The notes beneath the pieces were generated by a model. The model was given only the letters and a program-made list of their open reading frames with translations, was not told the origin of the DNA and did not search any database. A DNA stretch of 64,000 nt from Flammeovirga sp. EKP202 (lineage in GTDB: Bacteria; Bacteroidota; Bacteroidia; Cytophagales; Flammeovirgaceae): NCBI RefSeq assembly GCF_014534745.1, contig NZ_JACVVP010000039.1, forward strand, positions 1-64,000, read 5' to 3'. Below, one piece after another: positions 18,069 through 26,429 of this stretch (the stretch's first letter is position 1; every line of letters begins with the position of its first letter). A program made the position numbers and the translations under genes.

Positions 18069-19721
18069 TTAATTGACTTCTTTTATCATTGTTACTCCCT
18101 GATTATCAATCACTCTATCAGCCACACCCCATATTGTTTTCAATACAGATTGTTGTAATTCAACTATCATTTTTTCGGTGTAATTTTCTGGAAGAATGAC
18201 ATTATTATCCTTAGGATAAGAAGGCAATACAGGAAGGCTTTCATTTTGTAATTGATCTATAGATGTGATGAGATAAGTAAATTCTTCTAATGAATTTGTT
18301 CTTTCATCAATATAGCTGGTTTGATCTGCAGGCAGTAATGCAATACGATTTCTTATATCTTCAATATCAGGAAGTTTACCATTAACCGATGAGTAAATGG
18401 CGTAGTATTTTGGGAAATCTCCATCTTTAGCCTTTTGAGGCGTTTCCCATTCAAGACTTATCCCCTCCTTTCCTGTCATAATTTTAGCAGATAAAGGAGT
18501 ATTAGGTTTTGTAGCATCTATCCATGGCATTAGGGGAGGCAATGCTGGATACTCATAGAATTGCATTAAACTATCCGCAATTCCTCCTTGGTTGTTTAAT
18601 AAAGAGGTAGAATTATAATATACACTTCCCAATACATTATCTAAATCTCTGCAATGTTGGATCTGCAATGGTAACTCATTGTTATCTCTCCAGCCTCTTT
18701 CCAAACTTACTTGTACCCTGTAAGTGGCGTGACCTACATACAAGTGTTTTCCAAAGGTATTTTGAGACCACCAAGTCACTAAAGGTTTAAAAGGAATTTT
18801 TCGGTGTTGTGAACTTTGATATACTTGTGGTGCCACATAATCAATCCAACCATTTTGTAACCATAACCTCACATCAGCATAGAGATGATCATATGAAGTA
18901 TAACCCGATTTGGTTGGTGAACCGTCCATATCCATTCTATCATTTCTCCAAACACCATAAGGACTGATACCAAATTTTAAGCCTGGCTTTTTTTGAAGTA
19001 ATAGTTCATGAACGTCCTGAATAAATGTATTGATATTACTTCTTCTCCAATCACGGATATTCTCTCCTGTAACTTTATACTTTCTGTATGTCAATCTATC
19101 TCCTTTAATCTCTCCATGATCAGGGTAAGGATAAAAGTAATCGTCAAAGTGCAATGCATCAATGTCATAGTTAGAGATCAACTCCTCAATTACTTTTATA
19201 ATGTATTCTCGAGCTTCTGGAATACCAGGATTAAGTATTGCCAAAGTGTTGTATTTTAAAATCCATTCGGGGTGAGTTTTAGCAATATGATCATCCGTAA
19301 CTTTTACATATTCTGTATTTGTGATTGCTCTAAAAGGATTGACCCATGCATGAAACTCCATTCCTCTTTGATGTGCTTCCTTAATCATAAATTCTAAAGG
19401 ATCATAAAACGGACTTGGAGGTACACCCTGTTCACCTGAAATACATTTAGCCCATGGTTCATAATTACTTGGGTAAATCACATCTGCACTTGCTCTCACT
19501 TGAACAATTACTGTATTGATTCCTCTTTTCTTATGAAAGTTAAGCAAGCGTATAAATTCTTCTTTCTGCTGTGAAGCATTGTCATGAATATCATAAGGCC
19601 AATCAATTGCATTTAAAGTGGCCACCCAAACCCCTCTGAATTCTCTTTTAGGATAATGATCTTGTCCAAATAATTGAAAAGTGAGTAAAACAGTAGTAAT
19701 AAAAAATGATAAAAACCTCAT
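18069..19721 (-). CDS. Exported GHL10 (DUF187) glycosidase-like protein
   Basis: This is a family-10-like glycosyl hydrolase of the YngK/DUF187 group, a (beta/alpha)8 barrel whose members are thought to act on peptidoglycan or other surface glycans. After the signal peptide (MRFLSFFITTVLLTFQLFGQ) come REFRGVWVATLNAIDWP, FHKKRGINTVIVQVRASADVIYPS, MEFHAWVNPFRA, LNPGIPEAREY, IDALHFDDYFYPYP and GISPYGVWRND, all typical. A fibronectin-III-like region follows from about residue 410. I choose the ATG at 19721 (550 residues) because the longer frame starts with TTG. A perfect 20-base A/T palindrome sits four bases before the start codon. A single-gene unit; specificity is not shown by the sequence. 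Confidence 0.85.
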   Translation of the reverse strand: MRFLSFFITTVLLTFQLFGQDHYPKREFRGVWVATLNAIDWPYDIHDNASQQKEEFIRLLNFHKKRGINTVIVQVRASADVIYPSNYEPWAKCISGEQGVPPSPFYDPLEFMIKEAHQRGMEFHAWVNPFRAITNTEYVKVTDDHIAKTHPEWILKYNTLAILNPGIPEAREYIIKVIEELISNYDIDALHFDDYFYPYPDHGEIKGDRLTYRKYKVTGENIRDWRRSNINTFIQDVHELLLQKKPGLKFGISPYGVWRNDRMDMDGSPTKSGYTSYDHLYADVRLWLQNGWIDYVAPQVYQSSQHRKIPFKPLVTWWSQNTFGKHLYVGHATYRVQVSLERGWRDNNELPLQIQHCRDLDNVLGSVYYNSTSLLNNQGGIADSLMQFYEYPALPPLMPWIDATKPNTPLSAKIMTGKEGISLEWETPQKAKDGDFPKYYAIYSSVNGKLPDIEDIRNRIALLPADQTSYIDERTNSLEEFTYLITSIDQLQNESLPVLPSYPKDNNVILPENYTEKMIVELQQSVLKTIWGVADRVIDNQGVTMIKEVN

Positions 19722-19725
19722 TATC

Positions 19726-19745
19726 AAATATTTAATTAAATATTT
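19726..19745. repeat. Perfect 20-base A/T palindrome before the GHL10 start codon
   Basis: AAATATTTAATTAAATATTT reads the same on both strands and ends four bases upstream of the ATG at 19721. It could fold in the mRNA leader or bind a dimeric regulator, but palindromes made only of A and T arise easily in this AT-rich DNA. Confidence 0.5.
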
Positions 19746-19948
19746 AAAAGAGTACTTCGATTAAAAAAACTCTATATATTAGTAATAAAACACCATTAAA
19801 TTTACGACCAAATTTTGATAATATTAAGGAAATTAAAAGTTTATCTTCCATTATTTATAGATTTCACTTTAATTTATGAATTGCTATACCTTTTAATTAG
19901 GGAAAATTTGAATCACTTCATACATTTGTGACTCACAAATTCAACATT

Positions 19949-20518
19949 ATGCAGCATTTTTTTAAACAGTTAAATACCTTTTTTATTAGTCTTTTTGTAG
20001 GATTTACATTCATAAGTTGTAGTTACATAGGAGTTGAAAATGAGTTGGATGATTTGACGATCCAAAACTTACAAATGGCTTCCTTGAACTCTTATTACAT
20101 ATTAACTCCACCTAATGAGAGAATTGAAAGTGTTCCTTATGCTTATTCCAACACAAGAGATAGTGTTTTTCAGAAGCTACAAATTGAATTAACGAAAATA
20201 AAAACGGTTAGCTTTAAGAGAATTACACTTAGTGTGATAGCTCCAACTGATTCTAGTTTGGTGATTATTGATTCTATTGATGTGTACCTAAGTAATACAT
20301 TAGATGAAAGAACAAGAGTGGGTTATATCCATGATATTCCTGCCAATATAACTGACAAATCACTGGATCTAATTTTGAATGTTAATGAAGATAGTGCTGG
20401 ATTGATAATGAAAGCAGACACTGCCTTTTTTGTCACTGATGTTTACCTAAGATCTGCTGTAAGAAGTGATTCTATGACTTTTCAAACGCTTGGAGAGTAT
20501 TCTATTAAAGGACAATAA
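19949..20518 (+). CDS. Lipoprotein of unknown function
   Basis: The 189-residue protein begins with a lipoprotein signal (MQHFFKQLNTFFISLFVGFTFISC) and lipobox Cys24. The mature part is short, beta-rich and has no recognised family: TLSVIAPTDSSLVIIDSIDVYLSN and LDLILNVNEDSAGLIMKADTAFFVTDVYLRSAV look like a small immunoglobulin-like or sandwich fold. The ATG at 19949 is preferred over an upstream GTG. It is followed by the S9 peptidase 89 bases later on the same strand, which allows but does not prove co-expression. Confidence 0.65.
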   Translation: MQHFFKQLNTFFISLFVGFTFISCSYIGVENELDDLTIQNLQMASLNSYYILTPPNERIESVPYAYSNTRDSVFQKLQIELTKIKTVSFKRITLSVIAPTDSSLVIIDSIDVYLSNTLDERTRVGYIHDIPANITDKSLDLILNVNEDSAGLIMKADTAFFVTDVYLRSAVRSDSMTFQTLGEYSIKGQ

Positions 20519-20607
20519 ACTTCGGCCTTATCAATAAGCTAAATTATTATTTGACCTAATATTTTAAGGCTCAAAACCATTACCTACCAATTCAATAAAT
20601 TAAATCG

Positions 20608-22965
20608 ATGAAAAAAATTTACTTAATGCTCCCTTTACTTTTGGGAGCAATCATTTCGTTGGCTCAAGAAAATCAAAGTGTTCTGACTTTTGATGAGATC
20701 ATGAGTGGTGAAGATTACATTGGCAAATCACCAACAAAGGCATTTTGGGCCAAGGACTCTAAGACCATCTATTTTTATTGGAATAAAGAAAATAATGCTT
20801 TTGAGTCGCTGTATAAGGTTGATATTAAATCAAAACAATACTCAAAAGTTACACCTGAAGAGGAAAAACACCTTCCCTCGGCTTATGGTAGTTGGAACAG
20901 TGATCAAACTAAAAAAGTTTATATAAAAAATCACAACCTTTTTGTTTATGACTTCAAAAAAGGGGTTCAAAAACAAATAACCAATACGCTTGAGAGTAAA
21001 TCGAATGTAAAGTTTTTGGATGACAATGCTAAAATTGCTTACAAGCAAGGAAATAATATTTTTATTTGGGATGAGAAGACTGGAATCACAAATCAGGTGA
21101 CGAACATTGTAAGAGGTAACGCTCCAAAAACACCAACAACTTCTCCTCAAAATGCCTTTCTAGAAGAGCAACAAAAAGAATTATTCGAGATTGTAAGACG
21201 CAGAGAAGAAAGAAAAGAGGCCAGAGAGCAACATAATGAGTTGACAAGTATCAAATCAAAAGAAAAAATCTATTTGAACGGTCAGTACCTTTCAGATATT
21301 GTAGTCAGTAATGATGCCAACTATGCTGTATTTTCTTTAGGGAAAAGTGTAGGAAATCATGCCACTGAAATGCCCGTTTGGGTTGAAGGTACTGGATATG
21401 TCAAAATGCAAAATGCTCGCCCTAAAGTCGGTAGTCCAGAAAATACTTTTAAAAACTTCGTGTATGATGTCAATAAAGATACTGTCTACACTATCGATCT
21501 TAGTCAACTTTCAGGTATTCAAGACACTCCAAAATATTTTGAAAATTATCCTGAAAGAGATTCGTCTTTATTGAATCAAACACGAAAGGTTGTGATGCAT
21601 CCCCCTCACTTTTCACCTCAAAATAACTATGCAATAGCAGACGTCAGAGCCTATGACAATAAGGACCGATGGTTAATCCAAATTAACTTACAAGATGGAT
21701 CATTTGAAGAAATAGATCGTCAACATGATGATGCATGGATTGGTGGTCCAGGTATTAGTGGATGGAATTTCTGGATTGAACCAATTGGTTGGATCAATGA
21801 AAATACGCTTTGGTATCAATCAGAAAAAACGGGCTACTCCCACTTATATACTTATAATGTGGAGACCAAAGAGACGAAAGCAATTACATCAGGCAATTTT
21901 GAAATCCATAAAACGGAAGTATCAAAAGATAAAAAATACTTCTATTTAACTTCAAATAAAGAAAATAGTAGCGAAGTTCACTTCTACAAAGTGGGTATCA
22001 ACGGAGGGGAAATGATAAAAATTACGGAAGCTGTTGGGCACCATAATAGCACGCTTTCACCCGATGAAAAATATATTGCAGATATTTATTCTTACTCCAA
22101 CAAACCTGAGGAATTATACATTCAAGCTAACAAACCAAATGCTGAATGGGTAAAAGTAACTAAGTCCACCACCGAAGCATTTGATCAATACGAATGGAGA
22201 GTCCCTAACGTAGTTACTTTCAAAGCAAAAGATGGTAAAGATGTTCATGCAAGACTTTATAAGCCTGAAGCGAACAAGGACCAACACAAAGCTGTAATTT
22301 TTGTACATGGTGCAGGGTATCTTCAAAATGCACACAATTGGTGGAGTGTTTATTACAGAGAGTATATGTTCCATAACATGCTTGTGGATAATGGCTACAC
22401 TGTATTGGATATTGATTACAGAGCTTCTGCAGGTTACGGTAGAGAATGGAGAACGGGTATCTATCGTCATATGGGAGGCTTAGATTTATCAGATCATGTA
22501 GACGGTGCAAAATACTTAGTCGAACAACAGGGAGTTGATCAAAACAGAATCGGTATTTACGGAGGGTCGTATGGTGGATTTATCACTTTAATGGCGATGT
22601 TCAATGAAAGCGAAACGTTTAAAGCAGGTGCCGCAATTCGTTCGGTTACTGATTGGGCACACTATAATCATCCTTATACTTCCAATATTTTGAACACCCC
22701 TGCACTAGATCCAGAAGCTTTTAAAAGAAGTTCTCCTATTTACTTTGCTGAAGGTTTAAAAGGAGATTTATTAATCTTACATGGGATGGTCGATGACAAC
22801 GTTCAATTTCAAGATGTAGTGCGATTATCACAAAGATTAATTGAACTCAAAAAAGAAAATTGGAATATGGCACTTTACCCCATCGAACCTCACGGTTTTA
22901 AGGAAACTACAAGTTGGATTGATGAATACAAAAGGATTTTCAACCTGTTTCAAGAAAAATTATAA
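20608..22965 (+). CDS. S9 family (dipeptidyl-peptidase IV-like) serine peptidase
   Basis: This exported peptidase probably cleaves dipeptides, likely after proline or alanine, in the periplasm. The 785 residues comprise a signal peptide (MKKIYLMLPLLLGAIISLAQ), an N-terminal DPP-IV-type beta-propeller (about 30-510) and a C-terminal alpha/beta hydrolase. The triad is Ser654 in GGSYGGF, Asp729 in HGMVDDNV and His762 in EPHGF. A charged helix (EEQQKELFEIVRRREERKEAREQ, about residues 186-208) interrupts the propeller, as in other Bacteroidota members. DPP-IV's N-terminal substrate-binding Glu pair cannot be pinned down with certainty by eye. A hairpin terminator follows. Confidence 0.92.
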   Translation: MKKIYLMLPLLLGAIISLAQENQSVLTFDEIMSGEDYIGKSPTKAFWAKDSKTIYFYWNKENNAFESLYKVDIKSKQYSKVTPEEEKHLPSAYGSWNSDQTKKVYIKNHNLFVYDFKKGVQKQITNTLESKSNVKFLDDNAKIAYKQGNNIFIWDEKTGITNQVTNIVRGNAPKTPTTSPQNAFLEEQQKELFEIVRRREERKEAREQHNELTSIKSKEKIYLNGQYLSDIVVSNDANYAVFSLGKSVGNHATEMPVWVEGTGYVKMQNARPKVGSPENTFKNFVYDVNKDTVYTIDLSQLSGIQDTPKYFENYPERDSSLLNQTRKVVMHPPHFSPQNNYAIADVRAYDNKDRWLIQINLQDGSFEEIDRQHDDAWIGGPGISGWNFWIEPIGWINENTLWYQSEKTGYSHLYTYNVETKETKAITSGNFEIHKTEVSKDKKYFYLTSNKENSSEVHFYKVGINGGEMIKITEAVGHHNSTLSPDEKYIADIYSYSNKPEELYIQANKPNAEWVKVTKSTTEAFDQYEWRVPNVVTFKAKDGKDVHARLYKPEANKDQHKAVIFVHGAGYLQNAHNWWSVYYREYMFHNMLVDNGYTVLDIDYRASAGYGREWRTGIYRHMGGLDLSDHVDGAKYLVEQQGVDQNRIGIYGGSYGGFITLMAMFNESETFKAGAAIRSVTDWAHYNHPYTSNILNTPALDPEAFKRSSPIYFAEGLKGDLLILHGMVDDNVQFQDVVRLSQRLIELKKENWNMALYPIEPHGFKETTSWIDEYKRIFNLFQEKL

Positions 22966-22980
22966 TTCTGAAAAATTAAG

Positions 22981-23011
22981 CAGCTACTCTCTAAAAGGGT
23001 AGCTGTTTTAG
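22981..23011 (+). terminator. Terminator of the S9 peptidase
   Basis: CAGCTACTCT pairs with AGGGTAGCTG (one G-U), followed by TTTTAG, 15 bases after the peptidase stop. Confidence 0.7.
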
Positions 23012-23090
23012 TATATTTTTTTGTATTTTTCCTATATTTCAGAATAAAACATTCAAATTTATTGTTCAATTTACTAGACTTGCTCGTACT

Positions 23091-23327
23091 ATGGAAGAAA
23101 TAAAAAAACATGTATTGGATTGTAGCAACCTCAATTGCCCAATGCCAATCGTAAGAATAGCAAAAACTATTAGAACCATTGAAGTTAATGAACAAATAGA
23201 GGTAACTGCTACTGATCCTGCATTTAAGGCAGACGTAGAAGCTTGGATCAGAAAAACTGGCCACCTCTTAATATCATATGCAGAAGAAGGTAGAAGTAGA
23301 ATCGCTATTATAGAAAAAACTAAATAA
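23091..23327 (+). CDS. TusA-like sulfur-carrier protein
   Basis: TusA/SirA-fold proteins carry sulfur as a persulfide on a cysteine in a CPxP motif. Here the motif is Cys16-Pro-Met-Pro in a 78-residue protein, followed by the usual helix and strands (IVRIAKTIRTIEVNEQIEVTATDPAFKADVEAWIRKTGH). A second cysteine, Cys11, lies close by, which is not standard. It is the first gene of a tight unit: the DsrE2-like gene begins 12 bases after its stop and the SpoIIE-type phosphatase 16 bases after that. TusA next to DsrE2 is a known pairing in sulfur-transfer clusters. The target (tRNA thiolation, sulfur oxidation or signalling) cannot be told from sequence. Confidence 0.85.
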   Translation: MEEIKKHVLDCSNLNCPMPIVRIAKTIRTIEVNEQIEVTATDPAFKADVEAWIRKTGHLLISYAEEGRSRIAIIEKTK

Positions 23328-23339
23328 CTTATCAGAGTA

Positions 23340-23936
23340 ATGGAAGACCAAAAACTTAAAGAATATATTGACGCTCTTGTTGAAGAAAAAGTAAACGAAA
23401 AAACTCTAGCCTTTCAAAATCAACTTGAAAATATTCAACAACAACTCAGTACTGTTCAGGTTAGGGAAAATGAGAAAATCACAATGCTTGTGACGAGCTT
23501 TGAATTAGACAAAGTCATTCCTGCATTTATCATTGCCAATGGAGCTGCTAGTTTTGGAATGGATGTCACACTCTTTTTCACTTTATGGGGAATAAACGCT
23601 CTCAAAGAAAAATCTATCTATAAAGGAAAGAACATCAAAGAGAAAATGATCACTATGATGTTACCGAGTAATCCTAAGTCCACTACAATTTCAAGACTTA
23701 ATATGATGGGTGTAGGCACAAGTATGATGAAGATGATGATGAAAGAAAACAACATCGAAACTCTTCCTGACCTTATTGATCTTTCAATTGACATGGGAGC
23801 AAAATTAATTGCTTGCCAGATGACAATGGGAATGATGGGAATTACTACTGACGAAATACGTAAAGATGTTGATTTTGGTGGCGTTGCTTTATACATAGAG
23901 GAAGCCTCTGAATCAAACATCACTCTTACTTTTTAA
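23340..23936 (+). CDS. DsrE2-like (DsrE/DsrF/DrsH-like) sulfur-transfer protein
   Basis: The 198-residue protein has an N-terminal helical, coiled-coil-prone segment (about 1-50) and then a DsrE-type fold starting at KITMLVTSFELDKVIPAFIIANGAASFGMDVTLFFTLWG. The family cysteine is Cys159 in ACQMTMGMMGI, the usual sulfur-binding position. Methionine is very abundant around residues 120-170. DsrE2 proteins accept sulfur from rhodanese and TusA; here TusA is directly upstream and a rhodanese gene lies 2 kb away. DsrE2 is often membrane-associated; I see only moderate hydrophobicity at about 62-90. Translation is probably coupled with its neighbours. Confidence 0.85.
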   Translation: MEDQKLKEYIDALVEEKVNEKTLAFQNQLENIQQQLSTVQVRENEKITMLVTSFELDKVIPAFIIANGAASFGMDVTLFFTLWGINALKEKSIYKGKNIKEKMITMMLPSNPKSTTISRLNMMGVGTSMMKMMMKENNIETLPDLIDLSIDMGAKLIACQMTMGMMGITTDEIRKDVDFGGVALYIEEASESNITLTF

Positions 23937-23952
23937 ACTAGAATGCTTTCTT

Positions 23953-25032
23953 ATGAAAGTGGATGATCTACAAAATAAAATAAAGGAACTAGAGAAAGAA
24001 CTCAACGCTAAAAATGAAGAAATAAAACGCCTGAAAGAGAGTGAAACAGCCCTTGCAGACGCCAATATTCGTATAGCCGAGCTTTTTGTAGACCTTGAAG
24101 ACGCTCAAGAAAGAATCATTGATCAAAAAAATGAAATCCAGCAACAGAATGAAGAGTTAAGTGAGCATTTAGAAGAACTTTCAATGATCAACGAGCAATT
24201 AAATATTGCTCAAACGTTGAATGTAAACTTACAAAATCATAAGCTTCAAGCGGATATCATCAAAAGAGCACATGAAAAAATTCTAAGCAGTATACATTAT
24301 GCTCAAAATATACAAAAGAGCATTTTTCCTTCTTCAGAAACACTTCGAAAAAACCTTTCCAATTACTTCAAAATCTTCACTCCTAAAGATTTAGTAGGAG
24401 GAGATTTTTATTGGAGTAAAAAAGTCGGTGATTACAATATTTTTGTGGTGGCAGATTGTACAGGTCATGGCGTACCAGGTGCTTTTATGACACTCATTGC
24501 TATTACATTATTGGACCGTTTTGTAGTAGAGCAAAATATTGTCAATCCTAAGATTCTCAATACAAAAATTGATGAAGCAATCATTACCCTACTTAAACAG
24601 GATGATGAGAATAGTAATCGTGACAGTATTGATATGACAATCTTTTGTGAAGACCTTCAAAGTAAAACGATAAGCATTTCAAGTGCCAAAAGAATGTACT
24701 TTAGAAGTTCCGACCATGGAGAATTAGAAGTCGTGAAAGGTGACCGATATACTGTTGGTGATAATTCTGTTGATCAAAAAGTGTTTACAAATAAGGAATA
24801 CGAAAGAAAACCCGGTGACCGATATTATTTCTTCTCTGATGGTGTAACAGATCAGTTTGGAGGCCCTAGAAATAAAAAATTAGGCTCTAAAAACTTGATC
24901 AGGTTCCTGAATACGATTCAATCAAAGCCTCTTTTCCAACATCAAAGTCTTTTGGAGGATTTCCTAACGGAATGGATGAAAGACGAGCAACAAATTGATG
25001 ATATTATTATTACAGGGCTTGAAATAGCATAA
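23953..25032 (+). CDS. SpoIIE-type PP2C serine phosphatase with coiled-coil N-terminus
   Basis: The 359 residues divide into a long coiled coil (about 1-110, with heptad-like LQNKIKELEKELNAKNEEIKRL) and a SpoIIE/PP2C phosphatase domain (about 125-358). The linker ILSSIHYAQNIQKSIFP is typical of Bacteroidota phosphatases of this class. Metal-site motifs are visible: GGDFYW, VADCTGHGVPGAFM, and the late FFSDGVTDQFGG and DDIIITGLEIA. No sensor (PAS, GAF, HAMP) or membrane segment is present, so input must come through the coiled coil or a partner. It is the third gene of the TusA-DsrE2 unit, 16 bases after the second. Its substrate, perhaps an anti-sigma-factor antagonist, is not encoded nearby. 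Confidence 0.88.
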   Translation: MKVDDLQNKIKELEKELNAKNEEIKRLKESETALADANIRIAELFVDLEDAQERIIDQKNEIQQQNEELSEHLEELSMINEQLNIAQTLNVNLQNHKLQADIIKRAHEKILSSIHYAQNIQKSIFPSSETLRKNLSNYFKIFTPKDLVGGDFYWSKKVGDYNIFVVADCTGHGVPGAFMTLIAITLLDRFVVEQNIVNPKILNTKIDEAIITLLKQDDENSNRDSIDMTIFCEDLQSKTISISSAKRMYFRSSDHGELEVVKGDRYTVGDNSVDQKVFTNKEYERKPGDRYYFFSDGVTDQFGGPRNKKLGSKNLIRFLNTIQSKPLFQHQSLLEDFLTEWMKDEQQIDDIIITGLEIA

Positions 25033-25043
25033 AGATAAGTAAA

Positions 25044-25078
25044 GTAGGGTTTTATGATTAAAAATTATAGGACCCTAC
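25044..25078. terminator. Hairpin between convergent phosphatase and MaoC-like genes
   Basis: GTAGGGTTTTAT (25044-25055) pairs with ATAGGACCCTAC (25067-25078) through two G-U pairs in plus-strand RNA. The right arm lies inside the last codons of the MaoC-like gene on the other strand. No strong U-run follows, so termination is uncertain. Confidence 0.35.
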
Positions 25079-25933
25079 CATTAACTTATTGCCCTCTGCA
25101 TCCAAGAGTTCTAATTCAAAATCTCCATCTTTATTTCTCTCTTCAGAAACTTTCACCTCAAGATCACTGCTTGGTAACTTCACTGGCTTAATAAACTTTA
25201 CGCCCATTACCTTTAGATTCACATCCAAGCTATTTTGGATCATCTCATACACCTTAGCGTACATTCCAAAGCCATGAAGGATTGTGCTTTTAAAGGGTGT
25301 TGCCTTTGCTATAAAATCAACCCAGTGCAAAGGGTTTAAATCTCCAGTCAAAACACCGAACTCAAAACCGGCATTTTTTTGAACAGACCATTTCCCGATC
25401 GATTTATAAGTCAACTCTTCTTCCTGAGTTTTTTTAGCATTCGTTTTTTGTTTTTTTCCTATGATAAAAGAAACAAACAGCAACACTTCAATACACAATA
25501 TCCCTTTTTCAAAGATCATCATTTTCTGACGAACTTTAGCCCTACCATTCTCTTCCTCAACACTTATGATCTCAGTCTCTAAGTCAATGTTATGATGACC
25601 AGATAACGTTTGATGACTTTTGATCTCGACACCTTGATTAATGATTTTGGCGAGGGGGTATTTTAATTGATTAAGTACATTTAGCCCAAATGAAAGTCCA
25701 AACTGCGATAGCATATGTGGTGGCAAGCCATTGTACCTCTTTTCTTCGGCTCCCGTCCATCTTTTGTATATTTCTTGTAAGTCTGTGGAAGGCGGAGAAA
25801 CGGTTTTAGTGTGTAATCCTGAAAAATCACCTGATGACTTTTTAAGAAAAGGGAGTAGCGTTTGAACAAAGGTTCTTCCTACTACATAAAGCATTGGGCC
25901 TTGTTGTAAAAGATATTTTTTGGAAACTTTCAT
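25058..25933 (-). CDS. MaoC-like hotdog-fold protein
   Basis: The C-terminal part has the MaoC dehydratase signature FGVLTGDLNPLHWVD (about residues 203-217) and ILHGFGMYAKVYE, which include the hydratase Asp and His. The N-terminal half (about 1-170) looks like a second, divergent hotdog domain lacking that motif, as in eukaryotic-type two-domain MaoC proteins. Such enzymes hydrate enoyl-CoA or act on acyl-ACP thioesters; the substrate here is not shown. I use the ATG at 25933 (291 residues); the longer frame adds eight codons with no family support. Unusually, it has a hydrophobic stretch (about residues 145-160, GILCIEVLLFVSFII), then a charged linker. Convergent with the phosphatase gene. 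Confidence 0.75.
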   Translation of the reverse strand: MKVSKKYLLQQGPMLYVVGRTFVQTLLPFLKKSSGDFSGLHTKTVSPPSTDLQEIYKRWTGAEEKRYNGLPPHMLSQFGLSFGLNVLNQLKYPLAKIINQGVEIKSHQTLSGHHNIDLETEIISVEEENGRAKVRQKMMIFEKGILCIEVLLFVSFIIGKKQKTNAKKTQEEELTYKSIGKWSVQKNAGFEFGVLTGDLNPLHWVDFIAKATPFKSTILHGFGMYAKVYEMIQNSLDVNLKVMGVKFIKPVKLPSSDLEVKVSEERNKDGDFELELLDAEGNKLMVGSYNF

Positions 25934-26041
25934 CTGATAATTTAAATAAAAAAACACATATTCAAGCTGTTTTTTCTACACCTCAAATATGTGTTCAAAA
26001 TTAATAGAATAAGAATGCAATCAAAAAATATCTTCTAAAAC

Positions 26042-26305
26042 CTATAAAAGACTTTCCCAACCACCTGCATTGTATACTTCTTTGACCCCAGCAGCTTCGA
26101 TGAGGGCTTTAGCTACCCCTGCTCTACCTCCTGACAAGCAGCATACAATCAGAGGAGAACCTAAATCCTTCACCTCACCAATTCTTGATTGTATCTCATT
26201 TACAGATATATTTACTGAGCCTTCAATATGGCCAGCATCAAATTCTTCTTTTGATCTCACATCCAATATTCTTGCACCTTCTGCTCTTAATTCATTAATA
26301 TTCAT
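26042..26305 (-). CDS. Single-domain rhodanese (sulfurtransferase-like)
   Basis: At 87 residues this is a minimal rhodanese without signal peptide, hence cytoplasmic. It has the family start LDVRSKEEFDAGHIEGSVNI and the active-site loop Cys56-LSGG-Arg61, six residues as in sulfur-transferring rhodaneses. Cys55 precedes the catalytic cysteine. It would take sulfur from thiosulfate, glutathione persulfide or a protein persulfide and pass it on. The TusA-like and DsrE2-like proteins 2 to 3 kb away are natural partners in other bacteria, but here the MaoC-like gene lies between and the strand differs, so the link is inference. Confidence 0.9.
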   Translation of the reverse strand: MNINELRAEGARILDVRSKEEFDAGHIEGSVNISVNEIQSRIGEVKDLGSPLIVCCLSGGRAGVAKALIEAAGVKEVYNAGGWESLL

Positions 26306-26429
26306 AGTGTTATTATTATTTATCCTAAACTTTTATTAGTTCAAAGGTAATAGGTTGTAAACAATACAACTGTAACAAATATCACACTGACAAAAGTTCA
26401 CGTTCAAAACAAAAGATGTAATGAAAGAT

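Noticed and set aside
23041-23090. Promoter for the TusA-DsrE2-phosphatase unit
   Set aside because: TAGACTTG is present but no TTTG box lies 19-21 bases upstream, so the match is too weak.
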